Positions 46,709-60,210 of a stretch of 64,000 nucleotides of DNA are shown here, piece by piece (positions within the stretch are counted from its first letter, which is position 1; each line of letters starts with the position of its first letter). The translations under genes and the position numbers were made by a program. The notes under the pieces were generated by a model. That model did no database searches. It worked only from the letters and a program-made list of their open reading frames with translations, and was not told where the DNA came from. The stretch comes from Burhinus oedicnemus. Taxonomy: Eukaryota; Chordata; Aves; Charadriiformes; Burhinidae. Location: positions 699,139 through 763,138 of the forward strand of contig VFFE01009084.1 of assembly GCA_008921705.1 (NCBI GenBank), given 5' to 3'.

Positions 46709-48347
46709 GTATGTCCCCCTTCACGCCTCCTCCCCTCACTTACAGTAATGATGAATGCCTGGAAACGTGCCATTTTTCCTTACTCAAGAGCAGGAAAAGA
46801 GCCATGTTGTGCTTATGCCCCCTCGTTCTCTGGGGGTTTTGGTAGAGCACCACCCCCGTTCTTGTTCAGAGTCATGGGATAAGAGCACTAAATGCCACTG
46901 GGAAAGGGACAAGAGCAGTTCTTAAGGGAGTCAGTCGGGCTTTGGGGAATTTGGTTCTGGGAATCTCTGCAAATGAACACCAGAGGTGATAAAAATTGTT
47001 ATTGCTGTTACCCATTCTTGCTGTTGCTGTGATGCTTCATAGCCTCAGTCATGAATGAGGATTTCACTGGGTAAGAAAAGGACGGTCTGTTCCCCTCTAA
47101 TTTCAGTCTAAGTTTGTATTTGGCTGCCTTCTTTGCTCCATATTAAAACCTTGGTTTTAAAGTTTGAACAAAGACCTTGAGCACCATTGGTACTCCTTTT
47201 TGAAAAGCATTTTTCAAATTAAAAAAACTAAAATAAGTTGGGACTTTTCCATGTACCATACTTTACTGAAGATTCAACTTTAGGTTGAGTTAAAGCCATG
47301 AAGATAGTTCCCTGAAGAACATCAGCTGTGGTTTGACAATAAGTTGTCTCTGGCAGCAACATCAGCTCTAAGATTTCCCAGGCTTACTATGTTCCTGTGT
47401 CCTGCTCCTCCACCCCTCCTCTGCCTCCTGGCTCATTGTACAGTGTATACTAACACAGCTGTTTTGTAGGGATGGTCCATATCCTTGGAGGGCTTTTTAA
47501 GTTAGATCACGTAACTGATCTGATTTAGAGCACAGGCCCCAACTGCATTTGGCTTATGTGAAGGATTTGGGATTGCTGTGGTAAAGCAGTGGGGATAAGT
47601 GGCAGGAACCAGAGTATCATAAAAAAAAAAAAGAGGTTGGGAGGGAGCTCTGAAGGACCAGCCTTTGGCTCAAGACTTGGCTACCATCAAAGGTACAGCA
47701 GGTTGCTCCCGGCTTTATCCAATCAGATTTTAAACATCTTTAAGTATACAAAATCTGTAACCTCAGCTCTACAGTCCTTATGTCAATAGCTCTGCAGAGG
47801 ACAATATGGAGGTTGCATGCCAGCTGTGCTATATTTTGATAGCTGAACAGGTCTTTGGACTATCACCCCTTCTGTTCCACTTTAGCTTTGGAAATAGTAG
47901 TTTGTGTCTCAGAGGAATAATAGCAGCTCTGTAAGGTAGTTGCACTTCGGCTAATGAGCCTTGTCTCATTATGTGGCTGATTATCTCAGGAGACATAGGC
48001 TGATGGGTCTGCATTACTTCCAGTCTGAAACCAGCCCAGGTAACTGTTCTGTATGTACAGTGAAGTAGTGCACTGTTTAGATTTCACTGATTGCTCTTGG
48101 ACAATGTGCAGATGATATAAAGGAGGGGATTTGGGAATATAAGCCAGAATTCTCTGTTCATATGTCAGTGTTTAGATCTAACTCCTAATCTGATATCCAA
48201 AATAGAGAGCTGCAAAATCAGCTAAAGCTACTGTGGTGCTTGTATCAGTCCATTTGCTTGTGCATTAATTCTTTTTTTAACCACATGGAAACAGCTGGCT
48301 ACATGATGCATGACAAAACAAGTGAAGAGTTTCTGTTTGTGCAACAG

Positions 48348-48396
48348 GGCTGCTAAATATTTACATTTTGTTCAAGCTACTGGAAGCAGCTGAGAG
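48348..48396 (+). other. Candidate short coding exon (49 nt)
   Basis: The acceptor is TTCTGTTTGTGCAACAG, and the donor is GCTGAGAG|GTAAGTAT, strong. One frame is open: LLNIYILFKLLEAAE plus flanking partial codons. Amphipathic or hydrophobic, not recognised. Confidence 0.15.
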
Positions 48397-49559
48397 GTAA
48401 GTATGCCAGGCAAACCAGACCTGACTGCAAAACAATGATTCATTCAGTCAATTTGTCACTTAGCTGAAGTCTGCATTAAATTTAAAAAAAGGAAAGAAGA
48501 AAAAATGAACTTACTCCATTAGCTTCTACCCATTCAGTGTTGAAGTTATGCTGCTTCAGGAAAAGAAAAAGAAAAAAGTATGGAACAGTGTTTATAGGAT
48601 CTTTAAATAAATATTAAGTTAAATATAGGCAAAAACCTCTGAAAAACTTTTTGCAGGCTTCTTTTCTGAAATCCATAAACTCACTCGTAGCTAAATTGAT
48701 GTAAAATCTTGCTTTTAACTATTGCTGACAAAGTGAGCTGGAGAGTAACAGCTCTGCTCTCTGGTGCAAACTGGGAATGACGCAATGTTGGTTCATACTG
48801 CATTTACAAAGGCATTTGGGATGCTGAAAGGTGGATGTAGGTTGACTTCAGCAGGAGCTGGCTATCCTGACTTCTCTGTATTGTTAGGCACTAATGTACC
48901 CGTGTGTGCCTGATCCTTGCTCCTTAGAAACAGACCCTCTGGGGGCCTGCGGTTTTTCCAGAGAAATCTGCCTATCCCTAGGGACCCTAACAGGGAGCTG
49001 CCATGCCACCCAGGGACCGGACCAGATGATGGAAGACCAGAAGCAGCTAGTGACAGTGCAGCAGCTCATACCTGAACTAGAAGGTACTGTCATGAATGTT
49101 CCTGCCTCAGTCACTCGGCCCGACTCACTGATGGCAACGTACTGGTGCTTGTTATAGTCTGATAAAATGTTGTTGTTGGTCAAAATTCCATCCCTTTCAG
49201 AATATAATTATTTCTCCCCTTCAATTCACTGACAGAGCAAATATGATCTAAGAGCAATTCTGTTAGTGCAGATCACTTTCTAATTAGAAGATTGCCACCT
49301 GTATCTTTCAAATTCATTTTATGCAGAGTTTCCAGGATTAGACAGCACACAGCATGGCACTCTGGTCACACCATAGTGCAAGTCCTTTGGGGCACTGGTG
49401 TTAGCATTGCTGAGGCTTACCTCCACGGGTAGAGGGTGGCTGCTTGTAAGGTGAGCAAGATCCAGTCCACTTCACCTCTTTTGTGCCATCACTTCCTTTG
49501 GTGAAGTGATAATCCAGGAGCCTTCAGTCTTGGAGAAGACACTCTGAGTCCAGATTCTT

Positions 49560-52500
49560 AGAAGAAATCAAATACTGATGTGGACTACAGACACACGAGC
49601 TGCAAAAAAATTGGCTTATAAAATTAATCTTATAAAATAAGATTAATAGTCTGGAAATAGGTATTTTAGGCATTTGGGGCTAATCTAACAGCTGAAATAA
49701 AACTGCCCCATCTTATTCATATAGGGGACATGAAAAAAGACACAAAACAAAAGACAGTAAGGAAAAGAAATTTTTAAAAGCTAATAGAAAAGCAGATTAT
49801 TAATTTGAAATCAAGGCAGATACATCTGGAATGGCTACTAAAACCAGCAAGATGGATTGCAAATATGTATACACCAAGCCAAATAGGAATATAGAGGTAG
49901 ATATATTAAATGAACAGGTCCATTCAGAATCAGAGATACCAGACAAAAGCAGCAAGTGGAAAAGATGGTGGCAGAGACATCATAAACGGCTTTGAAAAAA
50001 ATATGTTCTTCATTTAGTAGATAATCTATGCAATTTCCTTAAGGTGAGATGACTATAGCACTATTTTTCAGGATCTAAATTCCCCAGGGTAAGTTCTGGC
50101 AACATTAAATTGCAATTATCTGTGAAATGAAGAGCCAGGACATTTATCAAAGCAACATTGTGGTTTTGGTTTATGCAATGATAAGTCCATTGTGAATTAT
50201 GGTGGAGTATATAACATTAAACTCATATATTCGTCTTGGAAGGAAAACAAAGTATGCAAGCCCAGTTTCAGTGCATCTGGTGAAACCATGCACACAGTAA
50301 GATGAGGTGGGTACCTCTGAATGATATGCATCTGGTATCCTAGCTGTGTATAAACAAGGTAGGACAAGAATTTATTGTTTCTTCATATTTTTGGTCTAAC
50401 CTGTCAAGGATGGCGTTGACTTAGGTTACAAGGCACAAGGTTACAATAGGCAATACATGCCTATTATTGTTTGTAAAGTGCAAATAAATTGCTTTGACTG
50501 TAAACTCTTGTTCAGCTTTCCTGAAATCAGTTTGCCCAGCTGCATGCACAGTTTACCTCGGTCATTATGGCTACTGCAGTTGTGCCTTTCACCTTAATTT
50601 TTCCCCTTCTCTGTATGTTTTGCTATGACATGCAATTTAAGCAGGCAGTCAACTTCTGTAAACTAAGCTGAAAGAAATGTCTTTCCTCTTCCATCTCATA
50701 CTACTGATATTGAGATGTTTGAAGCACCAAATAAAGTTAATACCACTGTCCTCCACTTGTATTTGTACAGTTGACAATAATTAATAAGTTCATGTTGAAA
50801 AGAAACCATTAAAGATACCATACTGAAGAAGAAAGTGTGAAAACACAATATGAGCTCACCTCAGTAACTAGGTGCTTGTTCAGTCACCATATCAACCAAT
50901 GGATCGCATAACTTAGAGGAAGAGCAGACCATTGTGAAATATTAATTGCAATAGAAAGAATTCAGCCCTATTCTTCCCAGAATACACTGATTTTTTTAAG
51001 TAAAGTTAGACAAATCTTCAGCAGCTGTGAACTGTTCCCTGGATTTATTTCTTTTTATTGGCTATATTCTTGCTGTTACAGAAGAGACAAAAGACGGAAA
51101 GAATATTCCATAGGTGTGTAATCCAGGTACAGTTTATAGACTGAAAATGGTGTTTACATACTGATGTTTCAAGTTTAAATCTAAATCTAATCTAGAGCTG
51201 TTTTTTTCCACTTAAGAACAAACCTCTTTGGATGTTTTGCAAGGGATATATGGAATTTAATATAAACAACATTTTTAGGACTTCAGTTGTGAGGAATTAT
51301 GAGGCTGATGTGAAAATGAGATTATTAGTCATGATTGTCCTGTTAACAATGCTCTAAATACTCACTTAGAAAGGAAAAATCAGAATAAAAATACTAGAAA
51401 AACACCTTATGACATAGGTGGTTATATATCATAAATATCAAATAAGGACTGGTCAAGGCCTATTTGCCATCCAGAACAGAAATATTACTTGTCAGATTTT
51501 TCAGCCATTCCTTACAAATCATGAATGTCTGCAGAAGGTTAGGATCATTTCACAGTAGTTCACTAACCAATATGAAGATTAAATTCATCAGGAGTAACAT
51601 TCATATAGAATAGCTTGATCAGTGTTTTTCTGCTTACAGTTATCAAGTAAATCAAAGTCCCTCCAATTCCTTTTCAAAGTCATGGAGAAAGACGATATTT
51701 AAATATCTGCATCTTATTGAGTCACTGGTGAATACCGGTTTGGTTTTACCATTGCCTGTAGGGAAGACTGTTAATGACTTTCTGAAGAGCAGTGTTAAGT
51801 CCTTCTTTCCTTCCCCCTCCCCTTCCTATTTTTGGTTATTCCTTAAAACAATATAATCCTTCTTTCCTGCCAGTGCCACTACATTTCTGCATCATCTGCA
51901 AAGGGTTTACCCTCATAGCCTCAATACTAGCTCCAGACTTCTGTAGCAAAATCAGCTAGACTATTTGGTACTTTCACGGGGCTATGAAGATCTTATAACC
52001 TTATGCTGCCACAATACATATTCAAGAAATAAGATCTGTTCTGAAATTCAAAGAACCTTGGCTCATATTAATAAAATTCTTTCCTGAGTTCCAAATGAAT
52101 TTGCTCCCTTTGCATCTTAAAAAAATATGCAATAAACCTTTGCTCGACCATAAAAAGGGGGAATGAATGCAATTAAGTCATTTAAATATCAATCATTTAG
52201 ACAAACAAAACACACAAGTGCCCAAGTGTTCAGCCAGTCAATTTTATAAACACATGGGAAAGAATAAACCAAGAGTATTTTAATGGAAAAGCAAGCTAAT
52301 TTGCAGTCTGCTACAACACACTGCTAAGCTTCTTGGGTATACTGTGATTAGACATGGATTGCAGTAAAATAGCTACCAAGAAGCCACAAACTCTGATAGT
52401 ATTAGCAAGAAGTCTAACTTTCCCACAGCCACATATAGGAGAAACAATGGTCATGAAGGGGGAGCGGTGTTAATACTGAAGCTTAATAGGGCAAGACTTG

Positions 52501-53320
52501 CTGTTCATCAGAGAGGCTGGATTTTGGATCAGCTCCAAGCCCATAAAAATCTGCCCAGGAAAATATGAAACCTGATATAGACGATGTCTCCTTATTCAAA
52601 AAATGTAGTGCAACCACCGTGAAGTTGTTTGGGCATTTTAATATCAAGGAATAACAGTAAAGAAACCAGAAAATTTATTTCTTCAGAATCCCCTTGATGC
52701 CATCTGCAGCTAATGTACCAAATGCCATTTCTGAATACTTTGCAGCCACAAGGTGACAAAGTAGCTATCAACGAGATAAGGATTGTTCTGCTTAGAAATG
52801 CTCTTGCAGTTACAATAGGAAAGTGATAAATTACAGACTTCAATGATCTTTCTGGACGAAAGGTTTGAGACAGTTATAGCTGAGATTAGCACTTTGGATG
52901 AGAGAGTGACAGGAGATGAAAGAAGATCAGAAGCCTGCAAGAAAGATCACAAAATGTAAAAGAAAAGACTCTAAAATATTCTGCTCATACAAATGTAAAT
53001 GATCATAGAATAATGAACCGAGCACCTGCAGGACAAAACTAAAGCAGGAAAAAAAAATTGTAAACTGGATAAATTAGCTGGTTTAAAATGATCTGAGTTT
53101 TTGCAGTGGTCTGTGAATGAAACCTTTTGTTTTCAAACACAATGAAAAGCAAAAAGCAAAAAGGAAGCCCAGGAAAGGAGAATGCATTTTTTTTCTCCAA
53201 GGATCTTGAACGTATACTGAGCAAAACCCACATACTATAAGATTTGGGAATATGCCAAATATGCCTAATTTCCAGAAAGACTCCAGAGGCAGGAATTGGC
53301 AAAAATTAATGTCAAGGAAG
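49560..53320. other. AT/purine-rich DNA, possibly decayed LINE sequence
   Basis: The stretch at 49.73-49.98 kb is strongly purine-rich on the plus strand, as old LINE sense strands are, but no RT motif is readable. The rest shows no gene. The ORFs at 52.6-53.3 kb (minus) are short and unrecognised. Confidence 0.35.
49623..49647. repeat. Perfect inverted repeat, 10-bp arms
   Basis: ATTAATCTTA and TAAGATTAAT are exact reverse complements around a 5-nt TAAAA spacer, next to a partial direct repeat of CTTATAAAAT. Very AT-rich, so probably fortuitous. Confidence 0.9.
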
Positions 53321-56300
53321 AGCTTCTGAAATAGCTGGGGAGTGTTTGGAAAGATAGATGCAAGTTCTTGGCAGTGGACAGTTCTGTGTGATAGAGTCTA
53401 CTTGTTCATAGTTGCAGCCTTGATGTCTGCATCAACATCTTGGGGACAATCCAATTGCCTTTTCCTTGCAATTTTTTAATTTTAGTATGAAGCTGACTTA
53501 AACCATAAGCCAGTGTGTTGATTTTGAAGCTGTGGGAGGTTTCCATATGTGCAGCATTGGTTTGTCAGTGACTTCAAGATAAATATTGTTGGTGCTTGGT
53601 AACAGATCACAGTGCTTAGTGCTATTGGTAATATGCTCAAATGAGTATTAATACAACGTTCCTTTTAATGAGGTGCAGTTTATCATCATCTAAGAATGTT
53701 AACTTGGAGATTTACCTGGAGTCTGTGGGCTAGCGTGCTTTTGAAGTGTTTCCTAATGAAAGATCAATTTTTCCATCCAGTAATACGTCGAGTTTTCATG
53801 AGGAAAATCAGATTTTTGTAGATGTGCTCTGGTGGAAATGTGGAAGCTTCAGAGCCTGTGCTTCCAAGAGAGACCCTTTCTGCTTCAAGGACATCAATGG
53901 TAAAGATGGAACTTAAAGAAAGAGAGAAACTTGGGGATGAACTGCTTTTCCAGCAGTCTCTATACTTTTCTCACATTAGGTATTCTTGAAGGAACAAGTA
54001 CTGCCCAAGCCACTCCAAACACCTGAGCCAAAGCCCACTACAGGGAATTGGAAGATTATCAGCTTATGAATTACTAGCAGTACATTGTCATCCCAACTCT
54101 TTATTTATATGTTCACCAAAGTCACGACCATTGCTAGTACCAACACAACTTGCTAAGAGTTGAACTATTTGGGAATAGAAAGTTATTAACTGCTGTGGAG
54201 GTTTTGGAGACACATGAGTTTGTGAGGTTCGCTGTATTTTTTTTAGATCCACAGGAATGCAGGAGAAAGCTGCCACTGAAAAATATAACCTAATTCTCCC
54301 CATTCCATAGAAGACCTTGAAAATACTAACATTCTACATTCAAAATGTAATGGCAAAGAAAAAAACCCTCCCCCAATATTATTTTTTCTAATCTCATCAC
54401 TTGGTGGGTGGGAGAGGTAGAAATAGTCCATGATTTTTGGATATTTGGATTTCAAAATATTGTCAAAGGCAAGATGCACAATACATCTGTTAAGCAGAGA
54501 AATACCATCTTGTCGTTGGGGAAAATCTCAGGCCTTGAGACCAGATCATTTACGACAGTCTCAAAGTGAGTCTGCAGCAGGAGTCTGGAGAAATGTCAGG
54601 GTTTTTGAATTGTAGCCCCATGCCTTAACCACAAAACTGTCTTTAAAATGTATGGTCCCAGGGCATGTAATCCCCCACAATCACTGCTGTTTGATCTGTT
54701 AAACTGGGTGTATGAAGATATTGAAAACTTTATTAATCTTAACAAAATGCTTTCAAAGAAAGGCTGTGACCTTCCAATTTAATTATAGTGGCAAATGTCT
54801 ATCTCTTCTCCAGACCATTGCATTTAATTTGGTCAGTGGGTGTTCAAACATAGCTTGTTGCTCAATATTCTGTATGCAGCTCGTGGACACCCCATTCATA
54901 ATTGTTGCTCTGCTTACTTAGGTATGTCACAGCTACACAGAGATATCTGCCTTGAAGAAGGCAAATGGTAAATGCCTGGTTAATGGTAAAATAGTAAATA
55001 ATCAAACCTGATGGACAGGCTGGGTCCGAGTTGAAAAATCAAGCAATCCTTTGAGTCAAGACTTGGCAAGAGATGGCTTTTGATCATTTCTACTAATATT
55101 GCAGACTTCTGCTTGATTTACAAATGGCTGTAAATTCCAGATACTGCGAGAACAAGGAGTAATCACTGGCACTTGCTCAAGGACTACCTTAAAAAAATAT
55201 TGATTAAATTACTGATTCCTTGTTTACCTGCCAACAATATCTTTTCAAGCTAGTTCTGCACAGATGAAAAAAAAGTGAGTTTGCCTCATGTTGAGAAGAC
55301 CACAGACCTCGGACATTAAGTCATAGGCTAGGTTTCTGTCCATTCATTATAGTCCCTAGACGCTGCATTTGATAGTGTTGCCTACAGAATAGGAACAACT
55401 TATTCTGCCAGTTTCCTAAGTGATGATTTCAATGATAGAGGAATTCATAGGATTAGCTTCTCAAATTTTTTTGTTATTCCTCTTTTGCCCATGTGTCAGC
55501 TTGTGAATATCTTTTTTTTTTTTCCATCTGAAATGTTGTTATCCCTTCCACATCCAGCCCTTCTTTGAACAACTGTTGTTTGTAGATGATGCCTTTGGAC
55601 TCTAAATCCAACTTCTTGGGAAGCCTTAGCAAAATCTAGAGGACCCAGGTGCAAAAGAGTCTAGAAAGCTTTGCATCATTTAATGGTGTTATGGGACCTT
55701 AGCATTCCCGTTAGAAATCCAATCTATTTCCTAGATATTCTTGCTAGGATTAGTATTGAACTCAGAATTAATGGGAGTTGTTCTGTGCACAGGAGTCTGT
55801 AAGGTTATAAAATCAGCACTCTTGATTAGAAAGAAGTAAAAAATGCTCTAACATGAAAATGATTTTGTTTACAGGCAGTGAAAAATGTAAGATTTTCTTT
55901 AGCTCTGCAGAGATTGTTGTTGAGCATATATCAGCTTTGCCTCCATGCTCATTTATACTGAGACTTTGCAGTAACAAATATTTAATTTACAGCAAAGCAT
56001 AATAAGAATGGCAAAAGAAGCTTTGAAAAGTAACTCTGTGTGTATGTATCTCCTCAGTTAGCTACAGCCCTTATAAAACAGCCACTGCGAATGTGCTGCT
56101 TTGCTGCAGTGAGGATGCTCTGGACTTTCTTCTTGCTATCTCTTCTGCACAAGATGATTTAAAGTTTATTGACTCATTTTTATAATTTCATGCTGGGGAT
56201 TGTATATCAGTGCTTGGGAATGTGTTTGGTAACTGTGGAAATATTCTTCCCATATACCTTCCTTGCTTGAATATGTACCATTAGAGACTGTAAAACAGAG

Positions 56301-57100
56301 GGCAAGGCTAGAAAAAGACAGGTTTATGGAGAGGGGACAGCACCAGATACTAACTGTGAAGGCTGCCTTGTATCTGTCTCCTGTTCCTGCTATAAAACTA
56401 GCTGCCTTTTCCAAGGGTGACAAGTAATTCACAGTCCTTACAATAGACTCATTTCTACTGACTCAAGAGTTTTCCTATAAAAGATGTTTTTAAAAGAAAT
56501 CATTACTGTTTCCTTGGATAACACGATCTGTTCCTAATCAGTATTTTGTGCTGCAAATAGATGGATGTTCACATATTCTTCTATATCCAGAAAGAAATTT
56601 CCCAGTTAATGAATCACAGAACAAGTCATTCTGCAAGCTAATTAGCCAGATAATAATTACATTAATTTAAGTAAAACAGAAAGAGCATAGTAGTTTCAGT
56701 TAAACTGCAATTCATTTGCACAAACCAATCCCTGCACTCAGGAAAGAGCCAATATTTGCATTTGAACTCACTGGATAAAGGATTGCTTTATAATTACACT
56801 GTTTAACATATGCAGATCAGACTACAGAAGATTCTGTATTGAAACTCAGCGAGAAGAAATAAAAATTCAAAGTCTGAATTCACAGTTTGACCTTACTCAG
56901 TCTATGATTACTGTTAAGTTTCTCTACATCCCAAAAATATAACTTAATCACTTTAAAGCTTCAAATAATCTGAAACACGACTCCAATAGAAAGGGTTGCC
57001 AACAAATTATGCACTTGTCTCCAAAAGATGTGGAGTTTTCTTAGCCTCTTAACACTGCTGAGAAAATGTCATTAGCTGACAGCATTGCCTTTTGAAAGTT
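53321..57100. other. Unique DNA without recognised genes
   Basis: No repeat family. The stretch 56600-56820 has features of a non-coding regulatory element (see findings). Confidence 0.5.
54880..54921 (+). other. Candidate micro-exon-like segment (42 nt)
   Basis: The acceptor is TCAATATTCTGTATGCAG, and the donor is TACTTAG|GTATGTCA. One frame is open, RGHPIHNCCSAYL, with length a multiple of three. Such short pairs arise often by chance. Confidence 0.1.
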
Positions 57101-57139
57101 GTAGGTAAAGCCCTTATTTTATTTTTGTGCTCCCCTCAG

Positions 57140-57253
57140 CTCTTACGTGACAGACTGAGCTTGAAGCATCTGGAGTTGACACATTCTGACCCTCGTAAGA
57201 TGGAGGCCAAGCTAATACTACTGAGCGAATCTAGAAAGCTACAGCCAAATTGA
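57140..57253 (+). other. Candidate terminal exon (37 codons)
   Basis: It is preceded by a strong acceptor (TATTTTTGTGCTCCCCTCAG). From its first base the frame reads LLRDRLSLKHLELTHSDPRK, then MEAKLILLSESRKLQPN, then TGA. It is Leu/Lys/Glu-rich and amphipathic, and uses CGT Arg codons in CpG-poor DNA. It also contains an internal donor-like CTC|GTAAGAT. If real it would be the last coding exon of a plus-strand gene. The upstream partner is not identified. Confidence 0.2.
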
Positions 57254-58479
57254 TGAGAACCGTGACAAGAGCATTGTGTTACCACTGTGAATAACCAAAC
57301 AACTGTTTTTCCTCCACGACCAGAACAAAAGAGTGCTTAACCTAAAACTTGCCCTGAGATGAATTGGCAACATCCCCAAAAAGCGAATGCCCGTGGGTCA
57401 GATTCCCAGCCTGCATTGCTCCACATCAGCGCTAGGCCTATTCATTGCAATCTTATCTTCCCAAAGAAACAGCAGCAAAATCTTTAGCCACCATACACTG
57501 TGTTTTGCATTTAGAGCATAAAAATTCCTACTGGGTCAAATATGATTAGGAAGGGCTCATCTACATTGTGTCTGGTTTGATACCTGGTGGTTCACTAATT
57601 ATGGAGGAACTAAATGCCTGATCAGACTCCTGTTTATTTACTTTAAATGCAATATATTCAACATTATCTGGTATCTCCTGTGCCTCCTCACAAACAAATT
57701 TGTAGCCATTTCACTTTTTTCACCATCTGTTAATGCTGCAAGGTTTTTGGCCTAGGGAACACCTTTTTGGCATCACAGGTGAGATGGCAGTGACATCTGG
57801 TACTGTGGTTGCCCAGCACCTCCCTACAGCTGATAACAGAAGGAATATAAAGGCCTCTTTTCAGTAGTGTAAGGATTTGTTAAGCTCACACCCCTTATGC
57901 TATAACCTTCAACGCACTGTGTCTGCCTCAAGCTGGAATTTACTTGAAACTCGTGAGGGGAAATGTTCTAGCTGTGTGCAAGAGCAAAGCCAGGAAAACT
58001 GTACTGTTTTGCTCACGTTAAAAAAATTCTGATACCTTTTTCTTTGAGATGCTCTAGTTTGCCTAATCTTTGGAGAAGAATTAAGGCTAGGGATGCAAAT
58101 GGCTTTGCTGTGTAAGAGAAGACGGACTTAAACCGAATGACTTTTTAAGTCTTTCAAATCCACAATTTGCACATGCGACATAGAGACCAGCTAGAACCTT
58201 GCAGTCAAACCTCTTTGTGCTTTGGGTATTCTTTTGGGTATACTCTTGTCATGTGTTTTTCCTGCTGCAGCTGGTTGAACTGGGAACCTAGAATGGTCTT
58301 TTCTGAGTTGTCAGAGACCCTCCTTCCAGGAGTGAAGGTCTGGAAGTGTTCTCTTGAGTGATTGATTCTTGCTCCAGTTATCTCAGATAAGCCCGTCATA
58401 TAACTTCATTAACAAGCCATTGAGCTCCAACTTAGTGGTTTTTTTGTCTCTGATGCTTCTATTTGGAGAAAGTAACTCT

Positions 58480-59660
58480 AATGGGTAGAAATCTTCTGAT
58501 TTCCAACCTTACCTACATTCATAGCCCATTTATTTCCTTTTTTTTTTTTATACCTAAGGTATACCTGAGTGTAAATCTCTCTTTTTCCACTTTCTTTTCC
58601 ATGTAATAACCTCTTCATATACTTTTTATCAGTATAGCCCCTCTCTGCATCATTCCCAGCCTGAATCCATCTTTCTTGCACACAGATATAACGAGAGGGC
58701 TTCAGAGAGTCTGCCTGTGTTGGACAATATACTACTCAAGATTTTTCTTAGGACTTGAATGATGGAACGAGGAGTACACGTATTAAATGGAAATTTGGCA
58801 TTAGGAAAAAAATTATCTCTGTAATGCATCATCCAGGGAGAATGTGAGATCTTGACTGTAGGAGATAATTTAAAAAAAAATTAAAATAGTTATCTGTTAG
58901 GAATAATTCAGATGATAGGGCAGATAGGAATGGATTTGGGGGATGTGGGATAGACGAGGGCTTCAGAGAGTTATTGCTGGCCAGTCTATGATAATAAGTC
59001 TTTTTATTTGGTCCTGAAAGAATAACCTTCCACTTAGTATTATCTGACTTCATATAATCCCTTTTTTCACTTACTGCCATTATTCTAATTAATTTGTTAA
59101 TGTCCTTAGCTTATTGAATGATATTCAGAGCCTTTTATAATGTTTCCCAATTTTGTATCACTAGCAAACTGTATTAGCACACTCCCTTTTTTTGACTGAG
59201 ATGACTAACGAAAATGTTAAATAAGATCAAACCAAGACAAACCAAGAAAATTAGGCTGTATTAAAATATGTCTAGACTGTGAACACAGTCTGTTATTTTT
59301 TTTCTTAGTATGTTCCTTCTCAACATTACAGTTCTTGAACTAGGCTACATTTTCTCCTGCTTGATTGATAATTTTGCCTGTGATGCTGTATCAAATACTT
59401 TGCTGTAATCCAAACAGACTGAAAGCTTCCTTCCCATCGTCTAGAAAAGCAGTTATTTTATCAAGTAAAAGTGTCAGGTTAGTCTCACCCGATCTTTTTA
59501 GTAAATCTACATAACATTTTACCTCATTTTTGTTTTCTGCTATTTTTTAACTTATTTTTTTCTCAAAATCTGTATTATAGCCTTTCTGCACCACCTTTCT
59601 GCACAAGCATAATAAACCTCTAATTCTGCATCATTTAACTTCCCCCTTCTCAAGTGTATG
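58480..59660 (-). mobile_element. Ancient CR1/L3-type LINE with degraded reverse transcriptase
   Basis: Read on the minus strand, 59412-59383 encodes LDYSKVFDTA, the RT motif A block (LDFSKAFDTV). About 230 bases further on, near 59168-59145, FASDTKLG is the motif C block (FADDTKLG) with its first catalytic Asp changed to Ser. Between them, GGTTTGTCTTGGTTTGATC then TTATTTAACATTTTCGTTAG corresponds to GSVLGPILFNIF, but frameshifted. Downstream (lower coordinates), GGCTGGGAATGATGCAGAGA and GGGGCTATACTGATAAAAAG near 58670-58620 resembles the QxGMMQRRAxRII region. Stops and indels are frequent. This is an old, inactive copy of about 1.2 kb, and the limits are approximate. Confidence 0.7.
58695..58971. 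repeat. Dispersed 16-mer direct repeat
   Basis: GAGGGCTTCAGAGAGT occurs at 58695-58710 and again at 58956-58971, each preceded by an ACGAG-like context. Both lie inside the region assigned to the ancient LINE, so this may be a local duplication within that copy. Confidence 0.85.
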
Positions 59661-60210
59661 GTTTTTATGTGATAACTCTCCATCACTGATGCCAACTTTT
59701 TGGATATACAAATCCAGATAGGGTGAGCTGTGATTTCATTTGTCAGCCTTTTTAGAACTCTCTTAGGGATGAACCACCTGAATTTCAGTGCCTTAACCTC
59801 TGAGTTTTCCTTCCATCTTGGATGCAGAAATCTCTATTTTTATTTTGTCATTCCTGCTAGGCAGTCTGTCTTTATTATATTGATTTTGGTCTCTCCATAG
59901 CTTTGTGTCTCAGCTGCCAAGATTTTTGCTTCCTCTTCCCCTCCCTACTTTACTCTGTATGGCTGACAAGTCTTTTATTTATATTTCTTAATCTGTTTTG
60001 TAACGTGTATGTTGGTCTAAATTTTGCTTATCCTTTTATATTACCTCCTATCTAGAATAACAGTTTCTTTGCTGATTAGTTTTCTTTTGTTTCATTCATT
60101 GTCAGCCTCTCATTTATACTTAGTATCTGTTTTGCTTATCTGTTATTATCTTTTTATAATATTCTCATTAATTACTGCAATGAAATCTCAAAAAAATAAT
60201 ACCATCTGAT
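59661..60210 (-). mobile_element. Possible 5' continuation of the ancient LINE
   Basis: The plus strand is strikingly T/pyrimidine-rich here (A/purine-rich on the minus strand), as in the adjoining RT fragment. Phrases such as AACTCTCTTAGGGATGAACC look like antisense of the region upstream of CR1/L3 RT. No protein motif survives that I can read. It could equally be unrelated AT-rich DNA. Confidence 0.25.
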
